From assembly GCF_900116445.1 (NCBI RefSeq), contig NZ_FPBH01000027.1:1-64000 (forward strand): a stretch of 64,000 nucleotides of DNA, given 5' to 3'. Below are positions 8,322 to 17,503 of this stretch, piece after piece (position 1 is the first letter of the stretch; the number at the start of each line of letters is the position of its first letter). The notes beneath the pieces were generated by a model. The model did not search any database and was not told the origin of the DNA. It saw nothing but the letters and a program-made list of their open reading frames with translations. The position numbers and the translations under genes are program-made. This stretch comes from Paraburkholderia aspalathi. Lineage in GTDB: Bacteria; Pseudomonadota; Gammaproteobacteria; Burkholderiales; Burkholderiaceae.

Positions 8322-8687
8322 ATGGATAAGACTCAATCTCGCCTGCGCCGCGCTCGTCAGACGCGTATCAAGATCGCTGAGCTGCAGGTCGCGCGTCTCG
8401 CCGTGCATCGCACGAACACGCACATCTATGCGCAAGTGTTCTCGCCGTGCGGCACCAAGGTGCTCGCCAGCGCGTCGACGCTCGAAGCCGAAGTGCGTGC
8501 GCAACTGGCTGATCAGACTGGCAAGGGCGGCAACGTCGCCGCTGCGACCCTGATCGGTAAGCGCATTGCAGAAAAGGCTAAGGCTGCCGGCATCGAATCC
8601 GTCGCCTTCGACCGTTCGGGTTTCCGTTACCACGGCCGCGTGAAAGCGCTGGCTGATGCGGCGCGCGAAGCCGGACTCAAGTTCTAA
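8322..8687 (+). CDS. rplR: 50S ribosomal protein L18
   Basis: A 121-residue L18 with an Arg-rich N-terminus and the SFDRSGFRYHGRVKALADAAREAGL-like end typical of the family (read here as AFDRSGFRYHGRVKALAD). L18 binds 5S rRNA together with L5 and L25. Confidence 0.97.
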   Translation: MDKTQSRLRRARQTRIKIAELQVARLAVHRTNTHIYAQVFSPCGTKVLASASTLEAEVRAQLADQTGKGGNVAAATLIGKRIAEKAKAAGIESVAFDRSGFRYHGRVKALADAAREAGLKF

Positions 8688-8701
8688 GGGAAGAATTCGT
8701 C

Positions 8702-9220
8702 ATGGCAAAGATGCAAGCGAAAGTTCAGGCTGACGAACGCGACGACGGCCTGCGCGAAAAGATGATTTCGGTCAACCGCGTGACCAAGGTTGTGAAGGGC
8801 GGCCGGATTCTCGGTTTTGCCGCACTGACCGTGGTCGGCGACGGTGATGGCCGCGTCGGTATGGGCAAGGGCAAGGCGAAGGAAGTGCCGGTCGCTGTTC
8901 AGAAGGCGATGGAACAGGCTCGCCGCAACATGTTCAAGGTGCCGCTTAAGAACGGTACCCTGCAACACGAAGTGCACGGTAAGCACGGCGCATCGATGGT
9001 CCTCCTCGCTCCGGCGAAGGACGGTACCGGTGTGATCGCTGGCGGCCCGATGCGCGCAGTGTTCGACGTGATGGGCGTGCAGAACGTTGTGGCCAAGAGC
9101 CACGGTTCGACGAACCCGTACAACCTCGTTCGTGCAACGCTCGACGGTCTGCGTAAGCAGTCGACGCCGGGTGATATCGCGGCGAAGCGCGGCAAGTCCG
9201 TCGAAGATATTCTGGGCTAA
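8702..9220 (+). CDS. rpsE: 30S ribosomal protein S5
   Basis: A 172-residue S5. The double-stranded RNA-binding N-domain includes VNRVTKVVKGGRILGFAALT and the C-domain includes GPMRAVFDVMGVQNVVAKS. S5 lines the mRNA channel and affects decoding fidelity; spectinomycin-resistance changes map to its N-domain loop in other species. GGGAAG lies upstream of the ATG. Confidence 0.98.
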   Translation: MAKMQAKVQADERDDGLREKMISVNRVTKVVKGGRILGFAALTVVGDGDGRVGMGKGKAKEVPVAVQKAMEQARRNMFKVPLKNGTLQHEVHGKHGASMVLLAPAKDGTGVIAGGPMRAVFDVMGVQNVVAKSHGSTNPYNLVRATLDGLRKQSTPGDIAAKRGKSVEDILG

Positions 9221-9230
9221 GGTGGACACC

Positions 9231-9413
9231 ATGTCTGATAAAACTGTCAAGGTCCAGCTCGTCAAGAGCCTGATCGGCACCCGTGAAACGCACCGTGCAA
9301 CGGTGCGTGGCTTGGGCCTGCGCCGACTCAACTCGGTTAGCGAGTTGCAGGACACGCCGGCTGTGCGCGGCATGATCAACAAGGTTTCGTACCTCGTTAA
9401 GGTCATCAGCTAA
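9231..9413 (+). CDS. rpmD: 50S ribosomal protein L30
   Basis: A 60-residue protein starting MSDKTVKVQLVKSLIGTRET, with the RGLGLRRLNSVSELQDTPA core and KVSYLVKVIS end of L30. The ATG at 9231 gives the usual short length. Extending upstream in the same frame would run into rpsE. A GGTGGA motif precedes the start. Confidence 0.96.
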   Translation: MSDKTVKVQLVKSLIGTRETHRATVRGLGLRRLNSVSELQDTPAVRGMINKVSYLVKVIS

Positions 9414-9442
9414 GCGGCTGACCAGGACTCAAGGAGTTGATA

Positions 9443-9877
9443 ATGGAATTGAATAACCTGAAGCCGGCTGAAGGTTCGAAGCACGCTAAGCGTCGCGTCG
9501 GCCGTGGCATCGGCTCCGGTCTGGGCAAGACGGCTGGCCGCGGTCACAAGGGTCAGAAGTCGCGTTCGGGCGGCTTTCACAAGGTTGGCTTCGAAGGCGG
9601 TCAAATGCCGCTGCAACGTCGCCTGCCGAAGCGTGGCTTCACCTCGCTGACGAAGGAATTCGTCGGTGAAGTGCGTCTCTCTGATCTGGAAAAGCTGCCG
9701 GTCGACGAAATCGATCTGTTGGCTCTGAAGCAAGCCGGCCTGCTCGGCGAGCTGATCAAGAGCGCCAAGATCATCGCGACGGGCGAGCTTAAGCGCAAGA
9801 TCGTTGTGAAGGGTCTGGGTGCGACGAAGGGTGCGCGCGCTGCTATTGAAGCAGCCGGCGGCTCTTTTGCCGAGTAA
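9443..9877 (+). CDS. rplO: 50S ribosomal protein L15
   Basis: A 144-residue L15 starting MELNNLKPAEGSKHAKRRVG, with the glycine-rich RGIGSGLGKTAGRGHKGQ segment that threads into 23S rRNA. AAGGAG at 9431 sets the ATG at 9443. An in-frame TTG at 9437 is closer to the ribosome-binding site than is usual. secY follows after 46 bases. Confidence 0.97.
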   Translation: MELNNLKPAEGSKHAKRRVGRGIGSGLGKTAGRGHKGQKSRSGGFHKVGFEGGQMPLQRRLPKRGFTSLTKEFVGEVRLSDLEKLPVDEIDLLALKQAGLLGELIKSAKIIATGELKRKIVVKGLGATKGARAAIEAAGGSFAE

Positions 9878-9923
9878 CGCGCAAGTTATTTGCCGTCACT
9901 AGCATTTGCATCGGAGAAGGTAC

Positions 9924-11270
9924 TTGGCTAACAGTCCGAGTCTCGCAAAACCCGGTCGCAGCGCGGCGAAGTTCGGCGATCTGCGTCGGCGTGCAGTATT
10001 CCTGCTGCTGGCGTTGATCGTCTACCGAATCGGCGCGCACATTCCGGTGCCGGGTATTGACCCGGACCAGCTGGCAAAGTTGTTCCAAAGCCAGTCGGGC
10101 GGCATCCTTGGCATGTTCAACATGTTTTCGGGTGGTGCACTTTCGCGGTTCACGATTTTTGCGCTGGGGATCATGCCGTACATTTCGGCGTCGATCATCA
10201 TGCAGTTGCTGGCGATTGTCTCGCCGCAGCTGGAAGCGCTGAAAAAGGAAGGGCAGGCGGGTCAACGGAAGATTACGCAGTACACGCGTATCTTTACGGT
10301 CCTGCTGGCGACATTCCAGGCGTTCGGCATTGCCGTCGCACTGGAAAATCAGCCGGGCCTGGTGATCGATCCGGGGATGGTATTTCGGCTGACGACGGTC
10401 GTGACGCTGGTGACCGGCACGATGTTCCTGATGTGGCTAGGTGAGCAGATCACGGAACGCGGGCTTGGTAACGGTATCTCGATCATCATTTTCGGCGGTA
10501 TTGCGGCGGGTTTCCCGAACGCAATCGGTGGTCTTTTCGAACTGGTGCGAACCGGCTCGATGAGCATCATCTCGGCGATTATCGTGGTCGCGCTGATTGC
10601 CGGTGTGACGTATCTGGTGGTGTTCATCGAACGCGGCCAGCGCAAGATTCTTGTGAATTACGCCAAGCGGCAAGTCGGTAACAAGATTTACGGCGGACAG
10701 TCTTCACATCTGCCGCTGAAGTTGAATATGTCGGGCGTGATTCCGCCGATCTTTGCATCGTCGATCATTCTCTTCCCGGCAACCATCCTGAACTGGTTTA
10801 GTTCGGGGTCGCGTACCAGCTGGTTCGCAGACACGTTGCACAACGTGGCCGAAGCCCTTAAGCCCGGTCAACCCGTGTACGTGTTGCTGTACGCGTTGGC
10901 GATCGTCTTCTTCTGCTTTTTCTACACCGCACTGGTGTTCAACAGCAGAGAAACGGCCGACAACCTGAAAAAGAGTGGCGCTTTCGTCCCAGGCATCCGC
11001 CCGGGCGATCAAACAGCGCGATACATCGACCGCATTCTCACGCGTCTGACGCTGGCTGGTGCGATCTACATCGTGTTTGTTTGTCTGCTGCCTGAATTTT
11101 TGGTACTGCGCTGGAACGTGCCGTTTTATTTTGGTGGAACGTCGCTGCTGATCATTGTCGTCGTCACAATGGATTTCATGGCGCAGGTGCAGTCGTACGT
11201 TATGTCGCAACAGTATGAATCGCTGCTGAAGAAAGCTAATTTCAAAGGCGGCGGCGTCCCGATGCGTTGA
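9924..11270 (+). CDS. secY: Preprotein translocase subunit SecY
   Basis: SecY is the channel-forming subunit of the SecYEG translocon in the inner membrane. The 448-residue protein has about ten hydrophobic segments. The first follows the motif GDLRRRAVFLLLALIVYRIG, and the pore-plug region GGILGMFNMFSGGALSRF follows it. The start is TTG at 9924 (LANSPSLAKPGRS) with GGAGAAGG four bases upstream. No in-frame ATG fits that position. It is placed between rplO and infA, as in other betaproteobacteria. Confidence 0.97.
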   Translation: MANSPSLAKPGRSAAKFGDLRRRAVFLLLALIVYRIGAHIPVPGIDPDQLAKLFQSQSGGILGMFNMFSGGALSRFTIFALGIMPYISASIIMQLLAIVSPQLEALKKEGQAGQRKITQYTRIFTVLLATFQAFGIAVALENQPGLVIDPGMVFRLTTVVTLVTGTMFLMWLGEQITERGLGNGISIIIFGGIAAGFPNAIGGLFELVRTGSMSIISAIIVVALIAGVTYLVVFIERGQRKILVNYAKRQVGNKIYGGQSSHLPLKLNMSGVIPPIFASSIILFPATILNWFSSGSRTSWFADTLHNVAEALKPGQPVYVLLYALAIVFFCFFYTALVFNSRETADNLKKSGAFVPGIRPGDQTARYIDRILTRLTLAGAIYIVFVCLLPEFLVLRWNVPFYFGGTSLLIIVVVTMDFMAQVQSYVMSQQYESLLKKANFKGGGVPMR

Positions 11271-11278
11271 AAGGACTT

Positions 11279-11497
11279 ATGGCCAAAGACGATGTTATCC
11301 AGATGCAGGGTGAAGTCATCGAAAACCTGCCTAACGCTACCTTTAGGGTGAAGCTGGAAAACGGCCATGTCGTATTGGGACACATATCCGGCAAGATGCG
11401 GATGCACTACATCCGAATCTTGCCGGGCGACAAGGTAACGGTTGAATTGACGCCTTACGATCTGTCGCGTGCGCGGATCGTGTTCCGGGCGAAGTGA
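11279..11497 (+). CDS. infA: Translation initiation factor IF-1
   Basis: A 72-residue OB-fold protein starting MAKDDVIQMQGEVIENLPN and ending YDLSRARIVFRAK, the standard IF-1 sequence. It binds the ribosomal A-site with IF-2 and IF-3 during initiation. AAGGA lies five bases before the ATG at 11279. secY ends eight bases upstream. Confidence 0.98.
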   Translation: MAKDDVIQMQGEVIENLPNATFRVKLENGHVVLGHISGKMRMHYIRILPGDKVTVELTPYDLSRARIVFRAK

Positions 11498-11517
11498 TTT
11501 GAAAAAAGGGTAATATC

Positions 11518-11634
11518 ATGAAAGTGATGGCATCGGTTAAGCGCATTTGCCGCAATTGCAAGATCATCAAGCGCAAAGGCGTTGTGCGCGTGATTTGCAG
11601 CTCTGATCCGCGCCACAAACAGCGTCAAGGCTGA
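11518..11634 (+). CDS. rpmJ: 50S ribosomal protein L36, zinc-binding form
   Basis: A 38-residue protein, [20 protein letters not shown] onward, ending DPRHKQRQG. Cysteines 11, 14 and 27 with His 33 form the zinc site, so this is the zinc-containing (C+) type of L36. AAAAAGGG lies upstream of the ATG. It stands between infA and rpsM as expected. Confidence 0.97.
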
Positions 11635-11675
11635 ACGCCGCGCTTTTTGCTGCGCTTTTTGTTTGAGGAAAAACA

Positions 11676-12041
11676 ATGGCTCGTATCGCAGGGGTTAACA
11701 TCCCGAATCACCAGCATACCGAAATCGGCCTGACGGCAATTTACGGTATCGGCCGCACGCGCTCGCGCGACATCTGCGTCGCTGCTGGTGTGGCATTTTC
11801 GAAGAAGGTCAAGGACCTGAACGACGCAGACCTCGAAAAGCTGCGTGAAGAAGTCGGCAAGTTCATCGTTGAAGGCGATCTGCGCCGTGAAACGACGATG
11901 AACATCAAGCGCCTGATGGATCTCGGCTGCTACCGTGGCGTGCGTCATCGCAAGGGCCTGCCCCTGCGTGGCCAACGCACGCGTACGAATGCCCGTACGC
12001 GCAAGGGTCCGCGTCGTGCAGCGCAATCGCTGAAGAAGTAA
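11676..12041 (+). CDS. rpsM: 30S ribosomal protein S13
   Basis: A 121-residue S13 starting [20 protein letters not shown], with [19 protein letters not shown] and a basic C-terminal tail that contacts the P-site tRNA. GAGGAAAAACA precedes the ATG. It is the first ribosomal gene of the alpha cluster. Confidence 0.98.
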
Positions 12042-12069
12042 GCGGAACTGACAGTTACAGGAAAACGTA

Positions 12070-12474
12070 ATGGCTAAGGCTTCGAACAACTCCGCGGCGC
12101 AACGCGTTCGCAAGAAGGTCAAGAAGAACGTCGCCGAGGGCGTGGTTCACGTTCACGCGTCGTTCAACAACACCATCATCACGATCACCGATCGTCAAGG
12201 CAATGCACTTGCCTGGGCAACGTCGGGTGGTCAGGGCTTCAAGGGTTCGCGTAAATCGACCCCGTTTGCAGCCCAGGTGGCAGCTGAATCGGCTGGCCGC
12301 GTGGCGATGGAATACGGCGTGAAGAACCTCGAAGTGCGTATCAAGGGCCCCGGTCCTGGCCGCGAATCGGCGGTGCGCGCGTTGCATGGTCTTGGCATCA
12401 AGATCACCGCGATCTCCGACGTGACGCCGGTCCCGCACAACGGCTGCCGTCCGCCGAAGCGTCGTCGTATCTAA
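12070..12474 (+). CDS. rpsK: 30S ribosomal protein S11
   Basis: A 134-residue S11 with GVVHVHASFNNTIITITDRQ and the C-terminal ISDVTPVPHNGCRPPKRRR signature. It lies on the platform of the small subunit near the mRNA exit. The following 156-base gap before rpsD contains small stem-loop sequences but no clear promoter. Confidence 0.98.
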   Translation: MAKASNNSAAQRVRKKVKKNVAEGVVHVHASFNNTIITITDRQGNALAWATSGGQGFKGSRKSTPFAAQVAAESAGRVAMEYGVKNLEVRIKGPGPGRESAVRALHGLGIKITAISDVTPVPHNGCRPPKRRRI

Positions 12475-12630
12475 GACGCTGTTTTCGCTAGCGCCTGTTG
12501 CCGCCGGTGTTCAAGCCGGCGACCACAGGCTGCTTGCGCTATTGAATTGACTAAGCCCACCGTTCGACCCAAAGGGTTCGGACTAGCGCGAGTGCATGCA
12601 TTCGTGTGATCAATCATAGAAGGAATCAAC

Positions 12631-13254
12631 GTGGCACGTTATATCGGCCCTAAGGCCAAGCTGTCCCGCCGTGAAGGCACTGACCTCTTCCTGAAGAGCG
12701 CCCGTCGTTCGCTCGCTGACAAGTGCAAGCTTGACAGCAAGCCTGGCCAACACGGCCGCACGTCGGGTGCACGTACGTCCGACTACGGCACGCAGCTGCG
12801 CGAAAAGCAAAAAGTGAAGCGCATCTACGGTGTCCTCGAGCGTCAATTCCGCCGTTACTTCGCTGAAGCCGACCGCCTGAAGGGCAACACGGGTGAAAAC
12901 CTGCTGCAATTGCTCGAATCGCGTCTCGACAACGTCGTGTATCGCATGGGCTTCGGCTCGACGCGCGCTGAAGCGCGTCAGCTCGTGAGCCACAAGGCGA
13001 TCACGGTGAACGGCGTGGTGTCGAACATCCCGTCGATGCAAGTGAAGGCAGGCGACGTCGTCGCAGTGCGCGAACAAAAGAAGAAGCAGGCGCGTATTCT
13101 CGAAGCGCTGTCGCTGGCCGAGCAAGGCGGTCTGCCGAGCTGGGTCGCTGTCGATTCGAAGAAATTCGAAGGTACGTTCAAGAGCAAGCCGGAACGCAGC
13201 GACATCGCTGGCGATATCAACGAAAGCCTGATCGTCGAATTGTATTCGCGGTAA
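12631..13254 (+). CDS. rpsD: 30S ribosomal protein S4
   Basis: A 207-residue S4 with GTG start preceded by AGAAGGA. It contains the S4 RNA-binding fold around LLQLLESRLDNVVYRMGF and SHKAITVNGVVSNIPSMQ. S4 nucleates assembly of the small subunit. In E. coli it represses the alpha operon through a pseudoknot upstream of rpsM; no such structure was checked here. Confidence 0.98.
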   Translation: MARYIGPKAKLSRREGTDLFLKSARRSLADKCKLDSKPGQHGRTSGARTSDYGTQLREKQKVKRIYGVLERQFRRYFAEADRLKGNTGENLLQLLESRLDNVVYRMGFGSTRAEARQLVSHKAITVNGVVSNIPSMQVKAGDVVAVREQKKKQARILEALSLAEQGGLPSWVAVDSKKFEGTFKSKPERSDIAGDINESLIVELYSR

Positions 13255-13378
13255 TCGGATTAACGGCCGGGGCACCTCGATTGCGTTGCGCAAGGGGGCG
13301 TCTCGGCTGTTTATTTTCAGGTTGTTACCGGTCAGCCTTATCGGTGTAACGAGCCGAGGGTATTGAAAAGGAAAACCT

Positions 13379-14356
13379 ATGCAAACCAGTTTGTTGAAGC
13401 CCAAGATCATCGCTGTTGAATCGCTTGGTGAGAGCCACGCGAAAGTGGTCATGGAACCGTTTGAACGCGGTTACGGCCACACCTTGGGTAACGCGCTTCG
13501 GCGCGTGCTGCTGTCGTCGATGATCGGCTACGCGCCGACCGAAGTGACGATCGCAGGCGTCGTACATGAGTATTCGACGCTCGACGGTGTGCAAGAGGAC
13601 GTGGTCAACCTGTTGTTGAACCTGAAGGGCGTGGTCTTCAAGCTGCATAACCGTGACGAAGTGACGGTTACGCTGCGCAAGGAAGGCGAAGGCGTTGTCA
13701 CCGCTGGCGACATCGAACTCGCGCACGATTGCGAAGTGATCAACCCGGATCACGTGATTGCGCATCTGTCGAAGGGCGGTAAGCTCGACGTGCAGATCAA
13801 GGTCGAAAAGGGCCGTGGTTATGTGCCGGGCAATGTGCGTCGTTATGGCGAAGAGTCGGCCAAGATCATCGGCCGTATCGTGCTGGACGCGTCGTTCTCG
13901 CCGGTTCGCCGCGTGAGCTACGCCGTTGAAAGCGCGCGCGTCGAACAGCGTACCGACCTCGACAAGCTCGTGATGAACATCGAGACCAACGGTGTGATCT
14001 CGCCGGAAGAAGCGATCCGTCAATCGGCGCGTATTCTGGTTGATCAGCTGTCGGTGTTCGCTGCACTGGAAGGCACCGAAGCAACGGCGGAAGCGCCGTC
14101 GCGTGCGCCGCAGATCGATCCGATCCTGCTGCGTCCGGTTGATGATCTCGAACTGACGGTTCGTTCCGCGAACTGCCTGAAGGCTGAGAACATTTACTAC
14201 ATCGGCGACCTGATCCAGCGCACGGAAAACGAGTTGCTCAAGACCCCGAATCTGGGTCGCAAGTCGTTGAACGAAATCAAGGAAGTACTGGCGTCGCGTG
14301 GTTTGACGCTCGGCATGAAACTCGAAAACTGGCCGCCGGCAGGTTTGGACAAGTAA
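13379..14356 (+). CDS. rpoA: RNA polymerase alpha subunit
   Basis: A 325-residue alpha subunit. The N-domain (about 1-235) carries [20 protein letters not shown], needed for dimer formation and beta-subunit binding. After a linker, the C-domain (about 250-325) has [17 protein letters not shown] and [19 protein letters not shown], which bind UP-element DNA and activators. It lies between rpsD and rplQ, with gaps of 124 and 182 bases. Confidence 0.98.
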
Positions 14357-14394
14357 GTCGAGTAGTAGTCTCGGGATAAGACCCCGCCGCTGCA

Positions 14395-14440
14395 CTGGCA
14401 AAGACGCGGATTTTCCTTTAAAATCCGCGTCTTGTCTTTT
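14395..14440 (+). promoter_or_regulatory. Hairpin overlapping a promoter before rplQ
   Basis: A perfect 14-bp inverted repeat (AAGACGCGGATTTT at 14401-14414, AAAATCCGCGTCTT at 14420-14433) has a 5-base loop and is followed by GTCTTTTTT, a good intrinsic terminator. A -10-like TAAAAT spans 14419-14424, and CTGGCA at 14395-14400 stands 18 bases upstream as a possible -35. The layout matches the element before rplN, including the AAGAC...GTCTT ends. It may terminate or attenuate rpoA transcripts while starting new ones for rplQ. Confidence 0.7.
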
Positions 14441-14538
14441 TTCACTACCGGCCCGTGCACTCGTCACCGTTGGGAAACCGAGGGTAGACCGAGCGCGATA
14501 GAAGAGCTGGACCAAAACTTTGAATCGAAGGAATTAAC

Positions 14539-14931
14539 ATGCGTCACCGTCATGGTTTGCGGAAACTGAACCGCACGAGCAGCCACCGTCTGGCAATGCT
14601 CCGTAACATGTCCAACTCGTTGATCGAGCACGAAGTCATCAAGACGACGCTGCCGAAGGCGAAAGAACTCCGTAAAGTCGTCGAGCCGCTGATCACGCTC
14701 GGCAAGAAGCCGTCGCTGGCAAATCGTCGTCTGGCGTTCAACCGCCTGCGCGATCGTGACTCGGTCACGAAGCTGTTCGAAGTCCTCGGCCCGCGTTACG
14801 CTACCCGTCCGGGCGGCTACCTGCGCGTCCTGAAGTTCGGTTTCCGCGTCGGCGACAACGCACCGATGGCACTGGTCGAATTGCTGGACCGTCCGGAAGT
14901 CGAAGAAGTTGAAGTGCAAGAAGCTGAGTAA
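14539..14931 (+). CDS. rplQ: 50S ribosomal protein L17
   Basis: A 130-residue L17 starting MRHRHGLRKLNRTSSHRLAM, with the conserved RNMSNSLIEHEVIKTTLPKA segment and an acidic C-terminal tail. It lies near the tunnel exit. GAAGGA precedes the ATG. It is the last gene of the ribosomal block and is followed by a strong terminator. Confidence 0.98.
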   Translation: MRHRHGLRKLNRTSSHRLAMLRNMSNSLIEHEVIKTTLPKAKELRKVVEPLITLGKKPSLANRRLAFNRLRDRDSVTKLFEVLGPRYATRPGGYLRVLKFGFRVGDNAPMALVELLDRPEVEEVEVQEAE

Positions 14932-14950
14932 GCTTCTTAGCATCGAAGAA

Positions 14951-14979
14951 AAAGCCAGGCACCAAGCCTGGCTTTTTTT
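14951..14979 (+). terminator. Intrinsic terminator after rplQ
   Basis: AAAGCCAGGC and GCCTGGCTTT pair around the loop ACCAA and are followed by seven T residues. It closes the ribosomal-protein block. Confidence 0.92.
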
Positions 14980-15116
14980 GTTTATGGCGGCGAATTTCAC
15001 TGCGGCATGTCGATCGCGGCGGCCAAATGCCGCATGCTTGCTGCGTGGGCGTCTGCGGCTTCGCAAGGCTAGGTGATACGATATTGGCACTTGAATTGAG
15101 CGTGTCTGGAGCCTTC

Positions 15117-15455
15117 GTGAGCGTGAGCTTGAATGTGACCTTGATTCTGACCACGGTCCCGGATGCCGCCGTGGCTCAGAAGCTCGCCACAGATGCGTTG
15201 GCCGCGCGGCTATGCGCCTGCGTCACGCAGTTGGGCACGGTGCAGTCCAGCTATCACTGGCAGGGCGCGGTCGAAACAGCGCAGGAGATCCAGTTGCTGT
15301 TCAAGACCAGCGCGGCACGTGCACTCGAACTTGAACAATACATTCAGGCGCACCATCCCTACGACACGCCGGAAATCCTCTCGTGGCAAGCTACGGCATC
15401 GGCCGCGTACGGCCAATGGATCTCTGCGGAAACCCAACGTCCTCTCCATGTTTAA
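15117..15455 (+). CDS. cutA: CutA-type divalent cation tolerance protein
   Basis: A 112-residue protein with the CutA1 fold signature: the beta strand VTLILTTVPDAAVAQKLA, AARLCACVTQLG, the SSYHWQGAVETAQEIQLLFKT stretch, and HPYDTPEILS near the end. CutA forms trimers; in E. coli it was linked to copper tolerance, but its exact role is unsettled. I chose GTG at 15117 (GGAG upstream) to give the usual length. The dsbD start overlaps its last eight bases, so the two are likely one operon. Confidence 0.9.
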   Translation: MSVSLNVTLILTTVPDAAVAQKLATDALAARLCACVTQLGTVQSSYHWQGAVETAQEIQLLFKTSAARALELEQYIQAHHPYDTPEILSWQATASAAYGQWISAETQRPLHV

Positions 15456-17331
15456 CGGTCTCAATCGACGTGCGCGCCACGCGTTGCGCGCAGTCTTCTT
15501 CCTGTTCGGCTGCCTGATCTTCGCGCAGTTCGGCACGCTTGCCCGCGCTGCGGACGACTTCCTCGATCCCGCCGTCGCCTTCAAATTCAGCGCGACCGAG
15601 AAGCCGGGCGAAGTCGACGTGACGTACAAGATCGCGGACGGTTACTACATGTACCGTGAGCGCTTCGCGTTCGCGACCCGCAACGGCACGACGACGATTG
15701 GCGAGCCCCAATTGCCAGCCGGTCATGTCAAGTTCGATCAGACTTTCAACAAGAACGTTGAGACGTATCGCAATGAGCTGACGATCCGCATCCCGGTGAA
15801 ACAGGCCCAGGGGCCGTTCGACCTGGCCGTCACGTCTCAGGGCTGTGCCGATGCAGGCATCTGCTATCCGCCAATGGAGCGCGTGTACCACGTGAGCGGC
15901 GAGGCTTTGCAGCCGGCCGGTAGCGCCGCGGCGACTACCGCCGCCACACAGCAATCCGCAGCCGCCGGCGCGTCGTGGTATGAGCGCGCCACCAGCGCCG
16001 ACTATGCGCAATCGCTGCTGCAAGGCGGTGGCTTCTTCGCGATCATCGGGCTCTATTTCGTGGCCGGCGCCGTGCTCAGCCTGTTGCCGTGCTCCTATCC
16101 GATGATCCCGATCCTGTCGGCAATCATCATCGGCGAAGGCGCGCGGGTGACGCGTGCCCGAGGCTTTGCCTTGTCGCTGGCCTACGTGATCGGCATGGCG
16201 CTCGTGTACACGGCGCTTGGTATTGCGGCCGCGCTCGTTGGGCAGAGCCTTGGCGCGTGGCTGCAGAACCCGTGGGTGCTCGGTACGTTCGGCGTATTGC
16301 TGACCGTTTTCGCCTTGACGCTGATCGCTGGCTTCGACATCGCGTTGCCGCAGCGCTGGCAGGATGGCGTGTCGCGCGCGTCGACTGGACGTTCCGGCGG
16401 CAAGTTTGCCGCTGTCGCTGTTATGGGGGCGTTGTCCGCGCTGGTGGTCGGGGCCTGCATGACCGCGCCGCTTTTTGCTGTGCTGGCATTCATTGCGCAT
16501 ACGGGCGATGCGTTGCTCGGTGGCGCGGCGCTATTCTCGATGGGACTCGGGCTCGGCGTGCCGCTCCTGATCATCGGCCTTGGCGCCGGGACCTTGCTGC
16601 CGCGCGCCGGCGCATGGATGGACGGCGTCAAGGTGTTTTTTGGCGTGGTGCTGCTTGCCGCAGCCCTGTGGATCGTTTGGCCGGTGCTCGGTGCGACCGC
16701 GACCATGCTGTTGAGCGCGCTGTGGCTGCTGATTGCCGCAGCCGGGCTTGGTCTTTTCTCGGCCCCAGCGGTGGCCGCTTCGGTGTGGCGCCGGCTTGGC
16801 CGTGGTATCGGAGCGGCGCTGGCAATCTGGGCCGCGGTGCTGCTGGTTGGCCTGGCAGCGGGCTCGTCCGATCCTCTGCGTCCGCTAGCGGTCCTGGCCG
16901 CGCGTGGCGGTGGGGACGCCAACCTTAGCGTGGCAAACGCCTCCAACAAGCCCAATACAGCGTCACAGAGCGATCTGACGTTCGCTTCGGTTCGTTCCTC
17001 GACCGAGCTCGACGAGGCCGTCAAAACGGCTGCGCAGCCCGCTATGCTCGATTTTTACGCAGACTGGTGCGTGAGCTGCAAAGAGATGGAGAAGTTCACG
17101 TTCAGCGATCCGCGCGTTCAGGCGAAGTTGAAGCAGATGAACCTGCTACGCGCCGACGTGACCGCGAATAACGCCGACGACCAGATGCTGCTCAAGCGCT
17201 TCAGCCTGTTCGGGCCGCCGGGCATCATCTTTTTCGACCAGGGCGGCAAGGAAGTGCTTCGCGTTGTCGGCTACGAGTCCGCGGACAAGTTTTTGCGCAC
17301 CCTCGATCGCGCCAACGCGCCCGGGGCGTAA
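15448..17331 (+). CDS. dsbD: Thiol:disulfide interchange protein DsbD
   Basis: DsbD carries electrons from cytoplasmic thioredoxin across the inner membrane to periplasmic DsbC and cytochrome c maturation proteins. The 627-residue protein has a signal peptide ending near ARA, then an alpha domain with Cys133 and Cys139 (CADAGICYPP). The central domain of about eight membrane segments has Cys215 (LLPCSYPMIP) and Cys337 (VVGACMTAP). The C-terminal thioredoxin domain has Cys541-Val-Ser-Cys544. All six redox cysteines are present. The ATG at 15448 lies inside the cutA end. The nearby cytochrome genes fit its role in keeping apocytochrome thiols reduced. Confidence 0.95.
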   Translation: MFNGLNRRARHALRAVFFLFGCLIFAQFGTLARAADDFLDPAVAFKFSATEKPGEVDVTYKIADGYYMYRERFAFATRNGTTTIGEPQLPAGHVKFDQTFNKNVETYRNELTIRIPVKQAQGPFDLAVTSQGCADAGICYPPMERVYHVSGEALQPAGSAAATTAATQQSAAAGASWYERATSADYAQSLLQGGGFFAIIGLYFVAGAVLSLLPCSYPMIPILSAIIIGEGARVTRARGFALSLAYVIGMALVYTALGIAAALVGQSLGAWLQNPWVLGTFGVLLTVFALTLIAGFDIALPQRWQDGVSRASTGRSGGKFAAVAVMGALSALVVGACMTAPLFAVLAFIAHTGDALLGGAALFSMGLGLGVPLLIIGLGAGTLLPRAGAWMDGVKVFFGVVLLAAALWIVWPVLGATATMLLSALWLLIAAAGLGLFSAPAVAASVWRRLGRGIGAALAIWAAVLLVGLAAGSSDPLRPLAVLAARGGGDANLSVANASNKPNTASQSDLTFASVRSSTELDEAVKTAAQPAMLDFYADWCVSCKEMEKFTFSDPRVQAKLKQMNLLRADVTANNADDQMLLKRFSLFGPPGIIFFDQGGKEVLRVVGYESADKFLRTLDRANAPGA

Positions 17332-17415
17332 CGGAAAGCAGCTAGGCCGCCTGAGCGCACAAAAAACCCCGCACCCCCGACGCGCCCGCAAAAAAACGCG
17401 CGCCAGAACACGCAT

Positions 17416-17456
17416 AAAAAACGGAGGCACGACTTAAAGTCGGCCTCCGTTTTTTT
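17416..17456. terminator. Bidirectional terminator between dsbD and hemB
   Basis: ACGGAGGC and GCCTCCGT form a stem with an inner CGACTT/AAGTCG pairing. There is an A run on the left and a T run on the right, so it can stop both dsbD and the convergent hemB. Confidence 0.9.
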
Positions 17457-17503
17457 GGGGCGTTGTCAGAAGACTAGCGTCGCCGATAAAGCAACACGTT
17501 AAA

